A DNA stretch of 64,000 nucleotides from JAEUHQ01 sp964538915 (GTDB lineage Bacteria; Planctomycetota; UBA1135; UBA2386), in assembly GCA_964538915.1 (NCBI GenBank), contig CAZIFB010000005.1:62001-126000 (forward strand), written 5' to 3'. The notes below the pieces were generated by a model. That model had not been told where the DNA came from and did no database searches. It worked only from the letters and a program-made list of their open reading frames with translations. Shown in pieces: positions 1-7,141 of this stretch; position 1 is the stretch's first letter, and every line of letters starts with the position of its first letter. Position numbers and translations under genes: made by a program.

Positions 1-942
1 GCGCACGAACAGGATCCTGGCCGCACGACGATCGTCATCACGCACGACCTCGACGCGTTCGAAGGGATGACCGACGGCGTGCTCGTGCTCGATCGCGCAG
101 CCCGTTCGTTGCGACTCGAACCGCCGGGTCACCGACCCGCCGCGAAGGAACCCGCCGCCCGGGCGCCGGATCCGGTGTCGGGCGAACCGGCGCCCGTGCA
201 TGGATTGCGCCGGCTGCTGCTGCAGACCGCGGCGGTGTTCGAGACCTTCGTCGAATCGCTGCGGCGCTTGCCGCCGGTGGAGTTCGGTCAGGTCGCGCGC
301 ACCGTCGCGCGCTTCTCGATCGAACCAGCGCCGTTCGTCGCGCTCGCCGGCGCCGTCATCGGCGGCCTCGCGACGTTCTTCGCATTGAACAACAACCCGG
401 TCGAAGGCGGCTTCGAGTCCGCGCTCCTCACCGGCACGGGCAAGGTCGCGACCGCGGTGCTCGTGCCTCTGCTCAGCGGTTTCTTCTTCACGGCGCGCAT
501 CGTCGCCGGCGCCGCGGCGCGGATCGGCACGATGAAGCGCACCAACCAGGTCGCCGCGCTGCAGATGATGGGCGTGCGCCCCGCGGACTGGCTGCTCACG
601 CCGCTCGTGTGGGCGATGGTGATCGCGATGCCTCTGGTGACGTTCGCCGGCGTCGTCGCGGCCGCAGTCGCCGGGGCGTTCGCTGCCGGGACGGTGTCGG
701 GATTCTCGACGGCCGGCTGGGCGCACGCGTGGTTCGCGACGGTGGACGCCCGCGACGTGCTCGTCGTGCTCATGAAGTCCGCGCTGTCCGGGTACCTCGT
801 GGCGCTCGCCTGCTACCACCTCGGCATCGGCCCCAAACGGTCGAGCGCGGACGTCGGGGATGCCGTGAATCGCGCCATTGTCGTCGGCACCGGACTCGTC
901 CTGACCGTCCATGCGGTCGGCACCTTCGTGGTGTACGCCTGA
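1..942 (+). CDS. ABC ATPase-MlaE permease fusion (5' end outside window)
   Basis: The frame is open from base 1 to the stop at 940-942. The first ~35 residues are the end of an ABC ATPase: a TTIVITHD strand ending in the H-loop histidine, then DGVLVLDRA. After a Pro/Ala-rich linker of about 50 residues comes a complete MlaE-type permease domain with five or so hydrophobic segments, the conserved region around GTMKRTNQVAALQMMGV, and the C-terminal VNRAIVVGTGLVLTV helix. MlaE/MlaF transporters move phospholipid between the two membranes of Gram-negative cells together with an MCE-domain protein. In most bacteria the ATPase (MlaF) and permease (MlaE) are separate chains; here they appear fused. 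An ATG at 67 would start inside the ATPase tail and is very unlikely to be the real start. The MCE partner is not in view. Confidence 0.8.
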   Translation, partial: AHEQDPGRTTIVITHDLDAFEGMTDGVLVLDRAARSLRLEPPGHRPAAKEPAARAPDPVSGEPAPVHGLRRLLLQTAAVFETFVESLRRLPPVEFGQVARTVARFSIEPAPFVALAGAVIGGLATFFALNNNPVEGGFESALLTGTGKVATAVLVPLLSGFFFTARIVAGAAARIGTMKRTNQVAALQMMGVRPADWLLTPLVWAMVIAMPLVTFAGVVAAAVAGAFAAGTVSGFSTAGWAHAWFATVDARDVLVVLMKSALSGYLVALACYHLGIGPKRSSADVGDAVNRAIVVGTGLVLTVHAVGTFVVYA

Positions 943-1008
943 GCCATCGGTGACACCGCCCGTTGCGCCGGCTCAAGGGGACCCCCGCCAAGGGCCGATG
1001 ACCTGCCG

Positions 1009-1659
1009 GTGAAGGGCATCGAGAAGATCACTTCGGTCCGGCTCGCCGAGATCCTGACGGAGCGCGCCGCGGTCTCGTCCGAAGTCATCACCGACGCCCT
1101 GTACGCCCAGGACAAGCACGGCGAACCATTCGTCCAGATCCTGGTCAGCGGCGGCCACATCACCGAGTGGGACCTCGCGAAGCTCGTCACCGAGCACTTC
1201 AGCCTGCCCTTCCTGATGGCCGGCAACTACCACATCAGCGACGCCGCGAAGGCGCGGCTGCCGAAGGAAGTGCTGTTCAAGCACATGATCGTGCCGCTCG
1301 ACGTCTTCGACGACATCGTGTGCGTCGCGATGCCCGTGATGCTCGCCTACGACGACATCGCGAAGATCCAGAAGGATCATCAGTGCGACCTCTACCCGTA
1401 TGTCGGGTTGATCACCGAGAACAAGAAGGTGCTCACCGACATGCACAAGGACTACCCGCAGTGGGTCGAGGCCGAGCAGAAGCGGCGCGAGGAAGAAGCG
1501 AAGAAGCGCTCCGCGTCGGGTGCGAAGGGCGGTGGCGACTGGATGAGCATCTTCGACGCCGGCGACCAGGCGATTCAGAGCAACAAGAAGAAGCCGTCCG
1601 GGTCTCCTGCGCCGCAGCCGTCGCCCGCCGCCGGGCAGAAGCCGCTACCGAAGAAGTGA
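1009..1659 (+). CDS. stand-alone MshEN (GspE N-terminal)-like domain protein
   Basis: 216 residues from a GTG start at 1009. Residues about 10-70 follow the paired MshEN/T2SSE-N pattern: RLAEILTERAAVSSEVITDAL then, after a short linker, VQILVSGGHITEWDLAKLV. This domain normally heads the GspE/PilB/MshE secretion and pilus ATPases, where it can bind cyclic di-GMP. Here the ATPase is absent: after about residue 150 the chain becomes Lys/Glu-rich (a likely coiled coil) and ends in a Pro/Lys-rich tail. It could be a soluble adaptor or c-di-GMP sensor. The fold is likely; the ligand is inference. It lies 66 bases downstream of the lipid transporter gene, with no visible pilus or type II secretion gene nearby. 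Confidence 0.7.
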   Translation: MKGIEKITSVRLAEILTERAAVSSEVITDALYAQDKHGEPFVQILVSGGHITEWDLAKLVTEHFSLPFLMAGNYHISDAAKARLPKEVLFKHMIVPLDVFDDIVCVAMPVMLAYDDIAKIQKDHQCDLYPYVGLITENKKVLTDMHKDYPQWVEAEQKRREEEAKKRSASGAKGGGDWMSIFDAGDQAIQSNKKKPSGSPAPQPSPAAGQKPLPKK

Positions 1660-1678
1660 CCGCGGACCGCCGCGCCGA

Positions 1679-2422
1679 TCAGCGCGGGTCGATCACGAAG
1701 AGCTCGCCGTTCCGCCGCGTGAGTCGCTGCACGACGTTCTTCTGCGGGTCGTGCACCACACCGGACTCGAACCTGCCGTCTCCGTCCGTGTCGCTCCACG
1801 TCTCCACGGAACGGTCGGCGGCGTAGACCTCGAACTTCTCGGCGAAGCCGTCTTCGTTCTCGTCGAACGTCGCCGAGACGAGCACACCCTTCTTGTTGAA
1901 GAAGTCGACCCGCTCGAAGACGCGGTCGAAGTCCGCGTCGTGCGAGAACGTGACCGTCCTGCCGTCGGCACGCTGCACACAACGCAGTCCGTCCGCCTCG
2001 CCGATCCAGTCGAACAGCGGATCGCGGGGTGGCGGCCACGTCGCCCGTACCCAGAGCCCGCCGAACACGACCGCGATCGCACTCACGACGAGCAGACGCC
2101 AGTCGATCGAGGATCGGCGGGGTTCTGTGCGCGGCGTGGGCTCGCGCTCGGAGCTGGCAGCAGCGAGGGCCTGCTCCTCGAGATCGTCGACCGAGACATC
2201 GGCGCCGGCGAGGATCGTCTTCGCGCGCTCGAGGCTCGCGGTCGGCACCAGCACACGCACACCCTGCAGGTTCATGAGGCGGCGGCTCAACGCGAGTTCG
2301 TCCGCGAGCGAATCGCCGTCGACGTGCGCCGGGATGCCCTCGGCCTGCAGCATCGCGACGAAGAGCTTCGCCTGAACCGGCGTGGCGGCGATCTTGACGA
2401 CGGTCGCGATCGGTTCGCTCAC
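1679..2422 (-). CDS. DUF2007-domain membrane protein
   Basis: 247 residues, GTG start. Residues about 5-75 fit the DUF2007 (putative signal-transducing protein) pattern, with the typical opening 'KIAATPVQAKLFVAMLQAEGIPAHV' in shortened form: a small ferredoxin-like fold where an NxxGVRVLVP strand follows. A single membrane helix (LLVVSAIAVVFGGLWV, about residues 111-126) separates it from a C-terminal half rich in Asp and Gly (DENEDGFAEKFEVY, DTDGDGRFESG), which looks like EF-hand/dockerin-type calcium loops outside the membrane. It starts two bases after the tatA stop and is surely co-transcribed with it. Its function is unknown. Confidence 0.75.
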   Translation of the reverse strand: MSEPIATVVKIAATPVQAKLFVAMLQAEGIPAHVDGDSLADELALSRRLMNLQGVRVLVPTASLERAKTILAGADVSVDDLEEQALAAASSEREPTPRTEPRRSSIDWRLLVVSAIAVVFGGLWVRATWPPPRDPLFDWIGEADGLRCVQRADGRTVTFSHDADFDRVFERVDFFNKKGVLVSATFDENEDGFAEKFEVYAADRSVETWSDTDGDGRFESGVVHDPQKNVVQRLTRRNGELFVIDPR

Positions 2423-2424
2423 GG

Positions 2425-2805
2425 CTAGTCCTCGTTCTTCGGTGGTCCTTCGGTGGGCGTCGCAGGCGTCGTCGAAGGTGCCGGAGCGGTCTCCGGCGGC
2501 GGCTCCGACTCGATCATGTCACGCGCCGCGCTCTGGAGAGTTCGCCGCGGATCGGCGATCGCGCGCGGCACGTCCGCGACGCGCCGCAGTTCGTCCGCGG
2601 TGCCCTGCAGCGACTTCTTCACTTCGCTCAGGTCCCCGTCGCGGTCCATCTGGTCCTTGAACTCCTGCCAGCCGCGACGGAGCTGCGCTGCGACACGACC
2701 TAGGCTGCGCCCCGCCTCGGGCAGGTTGCGCCCGTAGAGCAGGAGGCCGACGACGACCAGCAGCACCATCTCAGTGCCGCCGATGTTGGGGAGGAACGCG
2801 AACAC
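2425..2805 (-). CDS. tatA: Sec-independent translocase subunit TatA/TatB
   Basis: 126 residues, GTG start. The N-terminal helix MVLLVVVGLLLYGRNLP, the preceding Glu12, the Gly/Pro hinge and the amphipathic AGRSLGRVAAQLRRGWQEFK helix are the TatA/TatB signature. The protein forms part of the twin-arginine pore that exports folded proteins across the inner membrane. At 126 residues, with an acidic Pro-rich tail, it is longer than most TatA and shorter than E. coli TatB, so the A/B choice is open. It is the first gene of a two-gene unit with the DUF2007 gene; no tatC is in view. Confidence 0.85.
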   Translation of the reverse strand: MFAFLPNIGGTEMVLLVVVGLLLYGRNLPEAGRSLGRVAAQLRRGWQEFKDQMDRDGDLSEVKKSLQGTADELRRVADVPRAIADPRRTLQSAARDMIESEPPPETAPAPSTTPATPTEGPPKNED

Positions 2806-2961
2806 GCGAGCAGGATAGGGGATCGCTCCACGGAAGGGACTGCCGCGGGCAGGAACGCGGTTTCCGCGGGTGTCCCGGCGGTGCGCGGCGGGTTGACAGC
2901 TGGAGGATCGGGCGGCAAAAGACGCGACTGCGGGAGGAGATGTGCAATGACCCCTTCGTCG

Positions 2962-2991
2962 CCCCAGTCCCCAGTCCCCAGTCGACTGGGG
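2962..2991. promoter_or_regulatory. three CCCCAGT heptamers ending in a 16-bp perfect palindrome
   Basis: Three tandem copies of CCCCAGT (2962-2982) run straight into the perfect palindrome CCCCAGTCGACTGGGG (2976-2991). Four bases later comes TTGACA (2996-3001), a consensus -35 hexamer that also contains the TTG proposed as start of the sigma-factor gene. The element lies between the divergent tatA and sigma-factor genes. An operator is the simplest reading, but a hairpin or a small repeat family is also possible. Sequence facts are certain; the role is inference. Confidence 0.5.
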
Positions 2992-2995
2992 TTCC

Positions 2996-3442
2996 TTGAC
3001 AAGTTTGCTTCACCGAAGCGTCCGCGGTGTTGAGCGGGAGGATCTCGTGCAGGAGACGATCGTGAGAGTGCTACGGCGGCTGGGTCCGCGGGCAGTGGCC
3101 GAAGACGCACTGCGCCTGAGCTGGTGCATTGCCCAGTCGGTGCGCGTCGATTTCTTTCGCAAGAGGCGGCGAGAGCACGCACCGTTGGCGGCGGATCCGG
3201 AGTCGAGGGGCGACGAACTTGGACACAGCACCGAGACTGAGTCGATCGAGATTCCGCCCGGATTGCGGCGGCACCTGGGTGCGCGGGCACTGCAACTGTT
3301 GGAGGCGATCTGCGCAGGCTGTCGCACGAACAAGGCGTTGGCCCGACGTTTCGATTCGGACCCGAGTTCGGTCCGTCAGCGGAGACGGCGAATCGCGCGG
3401 GTCCTTTCGTGCTACCTCCGCACCCGCAATCACCCGCCGTGA
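2996..3442 (+). CDS. ECF-like sigma-70 family RNA polymerase sigma factor
   Basis: 148 residues from TTG at 2996; the frame is open only from 2951, and no ATG or GTG lies between. Residues about 14-65 (REDLVQETIVRVLRRL ... VDFFRKRRREH) resemble sigma-70 region 2, and residues about 96-140 (ALQLLEAICAGCRTNKALARRF ... VRQRRRRIARVL) resemble the helix-turn-helix of region 4. It is short for an ECF factor (usually 160-200), and most of region 2.1 is missing. It would redirect RNA polymerase to a small regulon, perhaps the next two genes. Codon use is less GC-biased than in flanking genes, suggesting transfer or weak selection. Alternative: a degenerate sigma-like DNA-binding protein. Confidence 0.65.
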   Translation: MTSLLHRSVRGVEREDLVQETIVRVLRRLGPRAVAEDALRLSWCIAQSVRVDFFRKRRREHAPLAADPESRGDELGHSTETESIEIPPGLRRHLGARALQLLEAICAGCRTNKALARRFDSDPSSVRQRRRRIARVLSCYLRTRNHPP

Positions 3443-3508
3443 ACGATCTCTTTCAGAGGCAAGAAGCCACTTGTGGCGGCTCAATCGAACGACGAGGACA
3501 CTGCATCG

Positions 3509-4270
3509 ATGGGAGTGAAGACCCAGAAAACCCTGCTGACTGGTGCCTTGGTCGCTATCGCCGTTTTGACTGTTGCCACTCATGTCGCGCGACGTGGTCA
3601 ACCAGCCCCGGCACGACAGCCGGTTCGTCAACACGACGACCCCGGTTACCCAGCAGACTCACAACGGCCTGTTCAGGAGCACTCACAAGTTGTTGCCGAT
3701 CGAGAGTTGCCGCCTCCGGAGGCGAACAAGGAGAAATCGGACGACCGAGTAGCGACCCAAGAGTCTCCCCGAGCACGGGAACGCCTGAGTCGGCAAGACG
3801 TCGGCTCCGCACTGAGGCGCGCGAACATCATCTCCGCGAAATTGGGCATGTCGTACCACGCCTCGGCTCCGCCGGAACTCGACACCGCGTCTGCCAACGC
3901 GATCCTCGCGGCATATGGGAAGTACCTCGACGACTGTGAGAGCGTGGAGGTGATTCGGCAGCCCATCATTCACCGCCTGGCCACCGCCAAGGAGGAGCGC
4001 GGGGACTTCGAGACTGTCCCGTCACCCCGTGCCGCTGATCCATCTTTGAGTGCAAAGGAGCGTGGATCGGCCAGTCGTCAGCTCGCAGCCAAGAGCAAGT
4101 CGAATCGTCCCGATCAGACCGTCGTCCAGGTCGGGATAGGTGGGACTATTCGCATCATCAGGGTGGATGCGGATGAGGATCCCTACCTCACCCAAGCGTA
4201 CTCGTCGCTCCACGACATAGAGCGGTTGTTTCTCGAGTCGATCATGCTCGTTGTCCCCAACTCGAAATAG
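3509..4270 (+). CDS. hypothetical signal-anchored protein
   Basis: 253 residues from ATG 3509, which puts the single hydrophobic segment (TLLTGALVAIAVLTVATHVA, residues 8-27) right after a basic N-terminus; an in-frame GTG at 3473 would add 12 polar residues. The rest is predicted to lie outside the inner membrane: a Pro/Glu/Asp-rich linker, then two soluble parts, the last (about 205-253) with GIGGTIRIIRVDADEDPYLTQ. No family was recognised. It follows the sigma-factor gene by 66 bases and precedes the Cys-rich ORF, so an anti-sigma or sensor role is a guess from position only. Confidence 0.6.
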   Translation: MGVKTQKTLLTGALVAIAVLTVATHVARRGQPAPARQPVRQHDDPGYPADSQRPVQEHSQVVADRELPPPEANKEKSDDRVATQESPRARERLSRQDVGSALRRANIISAKLGMSYHASAPPELDTASANAILAAYGKYLDDCESVEVIRQPIIHRLATAKEERGDFETVPSPRAADPSLSAKERGSASRQLAAKSKSNRPDQTVVQVGIGGTIRIIRVDADEDPYLTQAYSSLHDIERLFLESIMLVVPNSK

Positions 4271-4282
4271 GAGAGAGTAGCC

Positions 4283-4456
4283 ATGAATTCGATGCTTATC
4301 GTCGTCCCGGTCCTGCTCACGTTCCTTGGTCCGGCAAGGACGGTTTTCGATTGTGAGGGGTGCAGCAATGACAACTCGAATTGGGAAGGGACTGGTGGGA
4401 ACGACCATATCTGGGTCTATGAACCAGCACCGAATGACGCTCCTTGGGTACTGTGA
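4283..4456 (+). CDS. short secreted Cys-containing peptide, or first part of a frameshifted gene
   Basis: 57 residues. A strong Shine-Dalgarno stretch, AGGAGAGAG (4269-4277), sits five bases before ATG 4283 and overlaps the stop of the previous gene. The N-terminus is a signal peptide (MLIVVPVLLTFLGPARTVF), followed by DCEGCSNDNSNWEGTGG and an early TGA. The +1 frame is open from 4287 and continues for more than 90 further codons of similar Cys-rich character, so this is probably the head of one longer exported protein broken by a frameshift. Alternative: two overlapping genes. Confidence 0.5.
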   Translation: MNSMLIVVPVLLTFLGPARTVFDCEGCSNDNSNWEGTGGNDHIWVYEPAPNDAPWVL

Positions 4457-4727
4457 ACCAGGGTCCTGCCAATGGAAGCCGTGCGAGTTCCACGGCACGA
4501 TTACCTTCAGGAACGCGTCGGCAACGGCGGTGGACATCCATTACCCAGGGATGCCATTGGTGGTCGTCACCGTTCCCGCCGGGGGAACCCACACTACGCC
4601 AACTCTCGACCTGAGGGGCGACTGCGGCCAGCTGGACGAGGTAGATCCTTGGTTCGGGGCTCATCCCGTGGGCGGCGGGGCGCGAATCTCTGGCTACATC
4701 TTCAGTTGTGGCCTTTGCTCGGAGTAG
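4368..4727 (+). pseudogene. Cys-rich exported protein, downstream frame of a split gene
   Basis: From ATG 4368 (TTG 4326 is also in frame) this frame encodes 119 residues with no signal peptide of its own. It has CEPGSCQWKPCEFHG, a beta-rich middle (TITFRNASATAVDIHYP, MPLVVVTVPAGGTH) and a final FSCGLCSE. Cysteine pairs and the beta pattern fit an extracellular domain, and the export signal sits in the other frame at 4283. The parts read sensibly only if joined somewhere in 4287-4454. No known family was recognised. Whether the shift is an assembly error, a real mutation or programmed cannot be told from one sequence. Confidence 0.45.
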
Positions 4728-4859
4728 GTCCCCCGGCGCAGCGTGCCCGAGCACGCGCTGGCGTAGGGGACCCGACGGCCTCTGTTCGTTCACCATGGGA
4801 TGAGGTTCACGCCACTCTGTGGACCGGAGCGGGCCGACTCACTACCGTCCCCGCCCCCC

Positions 4860-6452
4860 ATGAGCGACAAGCCCATCTTCGCCCTCGAACGGCTCACCAA
4901 GAGCTACCAAGGCAAGAAGCCGGTCCTGAAGGACGTCAGCCTCGTGTTCCTCGAAGGCGCCAAGATCGGCGTCATCGGCCAGAACGGCGCCGGCAAGTCG
5001 ACGATGCTCCGCATCATGGCCGGCGTCGACAAGGAGTACGACGGCACGGCGCGCCTCGCCGAGGGCAAGACGGTCGGCTACGTGCCGCAGGAGCCGAAGC
5101 TGCTCGAAGACCTCACGGTGCGCGGCAACGTCGAGCAGGCGGTCGCGCCCGTCCGCATGCTGCTGCGCAAGCACGAGGAGCTGTCCATGAAGCTCGGCGA
5201 GGACCTGCCGCCGAAGGAGATGGACAAGGTGATGGCCGAGCTCGAACGGCTGCAGCACGAGATCGAGGCGAAGGACGCGTGGGAACTCGACCGCCACGTC
5301 GAGACCGCGATGACGAAGCTGCACCTGCCGCCCGGCGAGAAGATGGTGAACGCGTGCTCCGGCGGTGAACGGCGCCGCGTCGCGCTGTGCCGCACTCTGC
5401 TCGAGCATCCCGACCTGCTGCTGCTCGACGAACCGACGAACCACCTCGACGTCGAGACCGTCCGCTGGCTCGAAGAGACGCTGCGCGAATACAAGGGCAC
5501 GGTCGTCTGCATCACGCACGACCGCTTCTTCCTCGACAACGTCGTCGGCTGGATGCTCGAGGTCTGGCACGGCAAGGCGATCCCGTACCAGGGCAACTAC
5601 TCCGAGTACCTGATCCAGCGCAGCAAGCGCATGCAGGTGCAGGAAGTGCAGGAGCAGCGCCGCTCGAAGTTCCTCGACCGCGAACTCGAGTGGATCCGCA
5701 TGAACCCGAAGGCGCGCACGACCAAGAACAAGGCACGCCTCAAGAACTACGACAAGATGCTCGAGCAGGAGGTCGAGGAGAAGGACGACACCGTCGAGCT
5801 GCACATCCCGCCGGGCAAGCGCCTCGGCGACACCGTCATCCGCTTCGAGAAGGTCAACTTCGCGTACGACAAGGAACACAACGTCGTCGAGAACCTGTCG
5901 TTCGAGCTGGCGCCCGGCGACATCCTCGGCATCGTCGGTCCGAACGGCACCGGCAAGACGACCTGCCTCAAGCTCATCACCGGCAGGCTGAAGCCCGACA
6001 GCGGCAAGGTGACCGTCGGCCAGACGGTCGAGCTGTGCCACGTCGACCAGGAGCGCGAGACGCTCGATCCGGCGAAGACCGTGTGGCAGGAGATCAGCGA
6101 CGCGCAGGACATCATCAGGCTCGGCAAGTTCGAGGTGAACAGCCGCAGCTACGTCGCGAAGTTCAACTTCACCGGTCCCGACCAGCAGCAGCTCGTCGGC
6201 TCACTGTCGGGCGGTCAGCGCAATCGCGTGCAGCTCGCCAAGATGCTGCGCCGCGGCGGCAACGTGATCCTGCTCGACGAGCCGACGAACGACCTCGATC
6301 TCGACACGCTGCGCGTTCTCGAAGAGGCGATCGCCGAGTTCCCCGGCTGCGTCGTGGTCGTGTCCCACGACCGCTACTTCCTCGATCGCATCTGCACGAA
6401 GATCCTCGACCTCGGCAACTACGAGCCGGGCAAGTACCTCGACAGTCTGTGA
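4860..6452 (+). CDS. ettA: ABC-F ATPase, EttA-like translation factor
   Basis: 530 residues from ATG 4860 (MSDKPIFALERL). Two ABC cassettes are seen: Walker A GQNGAGKST and GPNGTGKTT, signatures SGGERRR and LSGGQRNR, and Walker B LLLLDEPTNHLD and ILLDEPTNDLD. A charged linker with the HIPPGKRLG element joins the cassettes, as in EttA. There are no membrane segments. EttA binds the ribosomal E site and links translation start to ATP level. An in-frame ATG at 4800 would add 20 unconserved residues. E. coli EttA is about 555 residues, so this copy is nearly full length. Confidence 0.85.
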   Translation: MSDKPIFALERLTKSYQGKKPVLKDVSLVFLEGAKIGVIGQNGAGKSTMLRIMAGVDKEYDGTARLAEGKTVGYVPQEPKLLEDLTVRGNVEQAVAPVRMLLRKHEELSMKLGEDLPPKEMDKVMAELERLQHEIEAKDAWELDRHVETAMTKLHLPPGEKMVNACSGGERRRVALCRTLLEHPDLLLLDEPTNHLDVETVRWLEETLREYKGTVVCITHDRFFLDNVVGWMLEVWHGKAIPYQGNYSEYLIQRSKRMQVQEVQEQRRSKFLDRELEWIRMNPKARTTKNKARLKNYDKMLEQEVEEKDDTVELHIPPGKRLGDTVIRFEKVNFAYDKEHNVVENLSFELAPGDILGIVGPNGTGKTTCLKLITGRLKPDSGKVTVGQTVELCHVDQERETLDPAKTVWQEISDAQDIIRLGKFEVNSRSYVAKFNFTGPDQQQLVGSLSGGQRNRVQLAKMLRRGGNVILLDEPTNDLDLDTLRVLEEAIAEFPGCVVVVSHDRYFLDRICTKILDLGNYEPGKYLDSL

Positions 6453-6479
6453 TCTCCCTCGACGGCGCGGTGCCTTCCG

Positions 6480-7037
6480 TCAGTGGCGCTTCAGGCCGAT
6501 CGCGAGGCCGGTCACGGCGAGGCCGGCGGTCGGCAGACTGCCGGTGACGAAGCGCTGGAAGCTGCTCCACTCGTCGGCGACGTTCTGCGTGAAGCGGTTC
6601 CACACGCCGTCGATCGCCGTCCAGTCCACGACGACGAGTCCGTAGTGCGCGAGCACGAGGGTCATCGCGAGCCAGAAGCCGAACGCGATCGCCGCGACCT
6701 TCAGCATCGCACGCACGAACGAGCCGAGGCAGAAACCGGCGACGAAGCCGAAGCCGAGCCGGAACACGCCCTTCGCCGCAGGCTCCTCGCCGACCGTCGT
6801 GCTGCCATGCGGCGATGGGTTGCCGGCGGTGAGGCTCGACGCGATGCCGGGCGACGTGCCGCCCGTCGAACCGCCGACCGGGGGTGCTGGCGCAGCGAGG
6901 GTCAGCGCCGCGCCGACGACCACAGCGGCGACCGCGACACCGACCGCGATCTTCTTCCAGCGCGGCATGTCACGGAGCCAACCGACGAACGTGCGGTCGT
7001 TCGGGACCTTCGCAGGCGGTGGTGCGGGTTCGTCCAT
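6480..7037 (-). CDS. FUN14-like membrane protein
   Basis: 185 residues. After a Pro-rich cytoplasmic start there is a helix (KIAVGVAVAAVVVGAALTLAA in part, about 29-48), a Gly/Ser/Thr-rich linker, and a C-terminal block with GVFRLGFGFVAGFCLGSF, AIAFGFWLAMTLVLAHYGLV and AGLAVTGLAIGL. Small-residue helices followed by W-xx-hydrophobic spacing fit the FUN14 family (PF04930) of small membrane proteins with unknown bacterial role. It converges with the ABC-F gene. The family call rests on pattern only. Confidence 0.55.
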   Translation of the reverse strand: MDEPAPPPAKVPNDRTFVGWLRDMPRWKKIAVGVAVAAVVVGAALTLAAPAPPVGGSTGGTSPGIASSLTAGNPSPHGSTTVGEEPAAKGVFRLGFGFVAGFCLGSFVRAMLKVAAIAFGFWLAMTLVLAHYGLVVVDWTAIDGVWNRFTQNVADEWSSFQRFVTGSLPTAGLAVTGLAIGLKRH

Positions 7038-7141
7038 ACCGGACAGCCTACGGCGGCCACTCGCTCCGCGCCCCGGGCCCTTTTCGCTTGAGGCAGCTTC
7101 GCGCTTCCGGATGATCCCCGGCCCTCACACCTCGGAAACCT

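Noticed and set aside
1661..1674. CGCGG-ACCG-CCGCG hairpin after the MshEN gene
   Set aside because: A 5-bp GC stem is expected often by chance at this base composition.
6453..6479. Possible terminator between the convergent ettA and FUN14-like genes
   Set aside because: Only a 5-bp stem with an 11-base loop and no U-run could be drawn.
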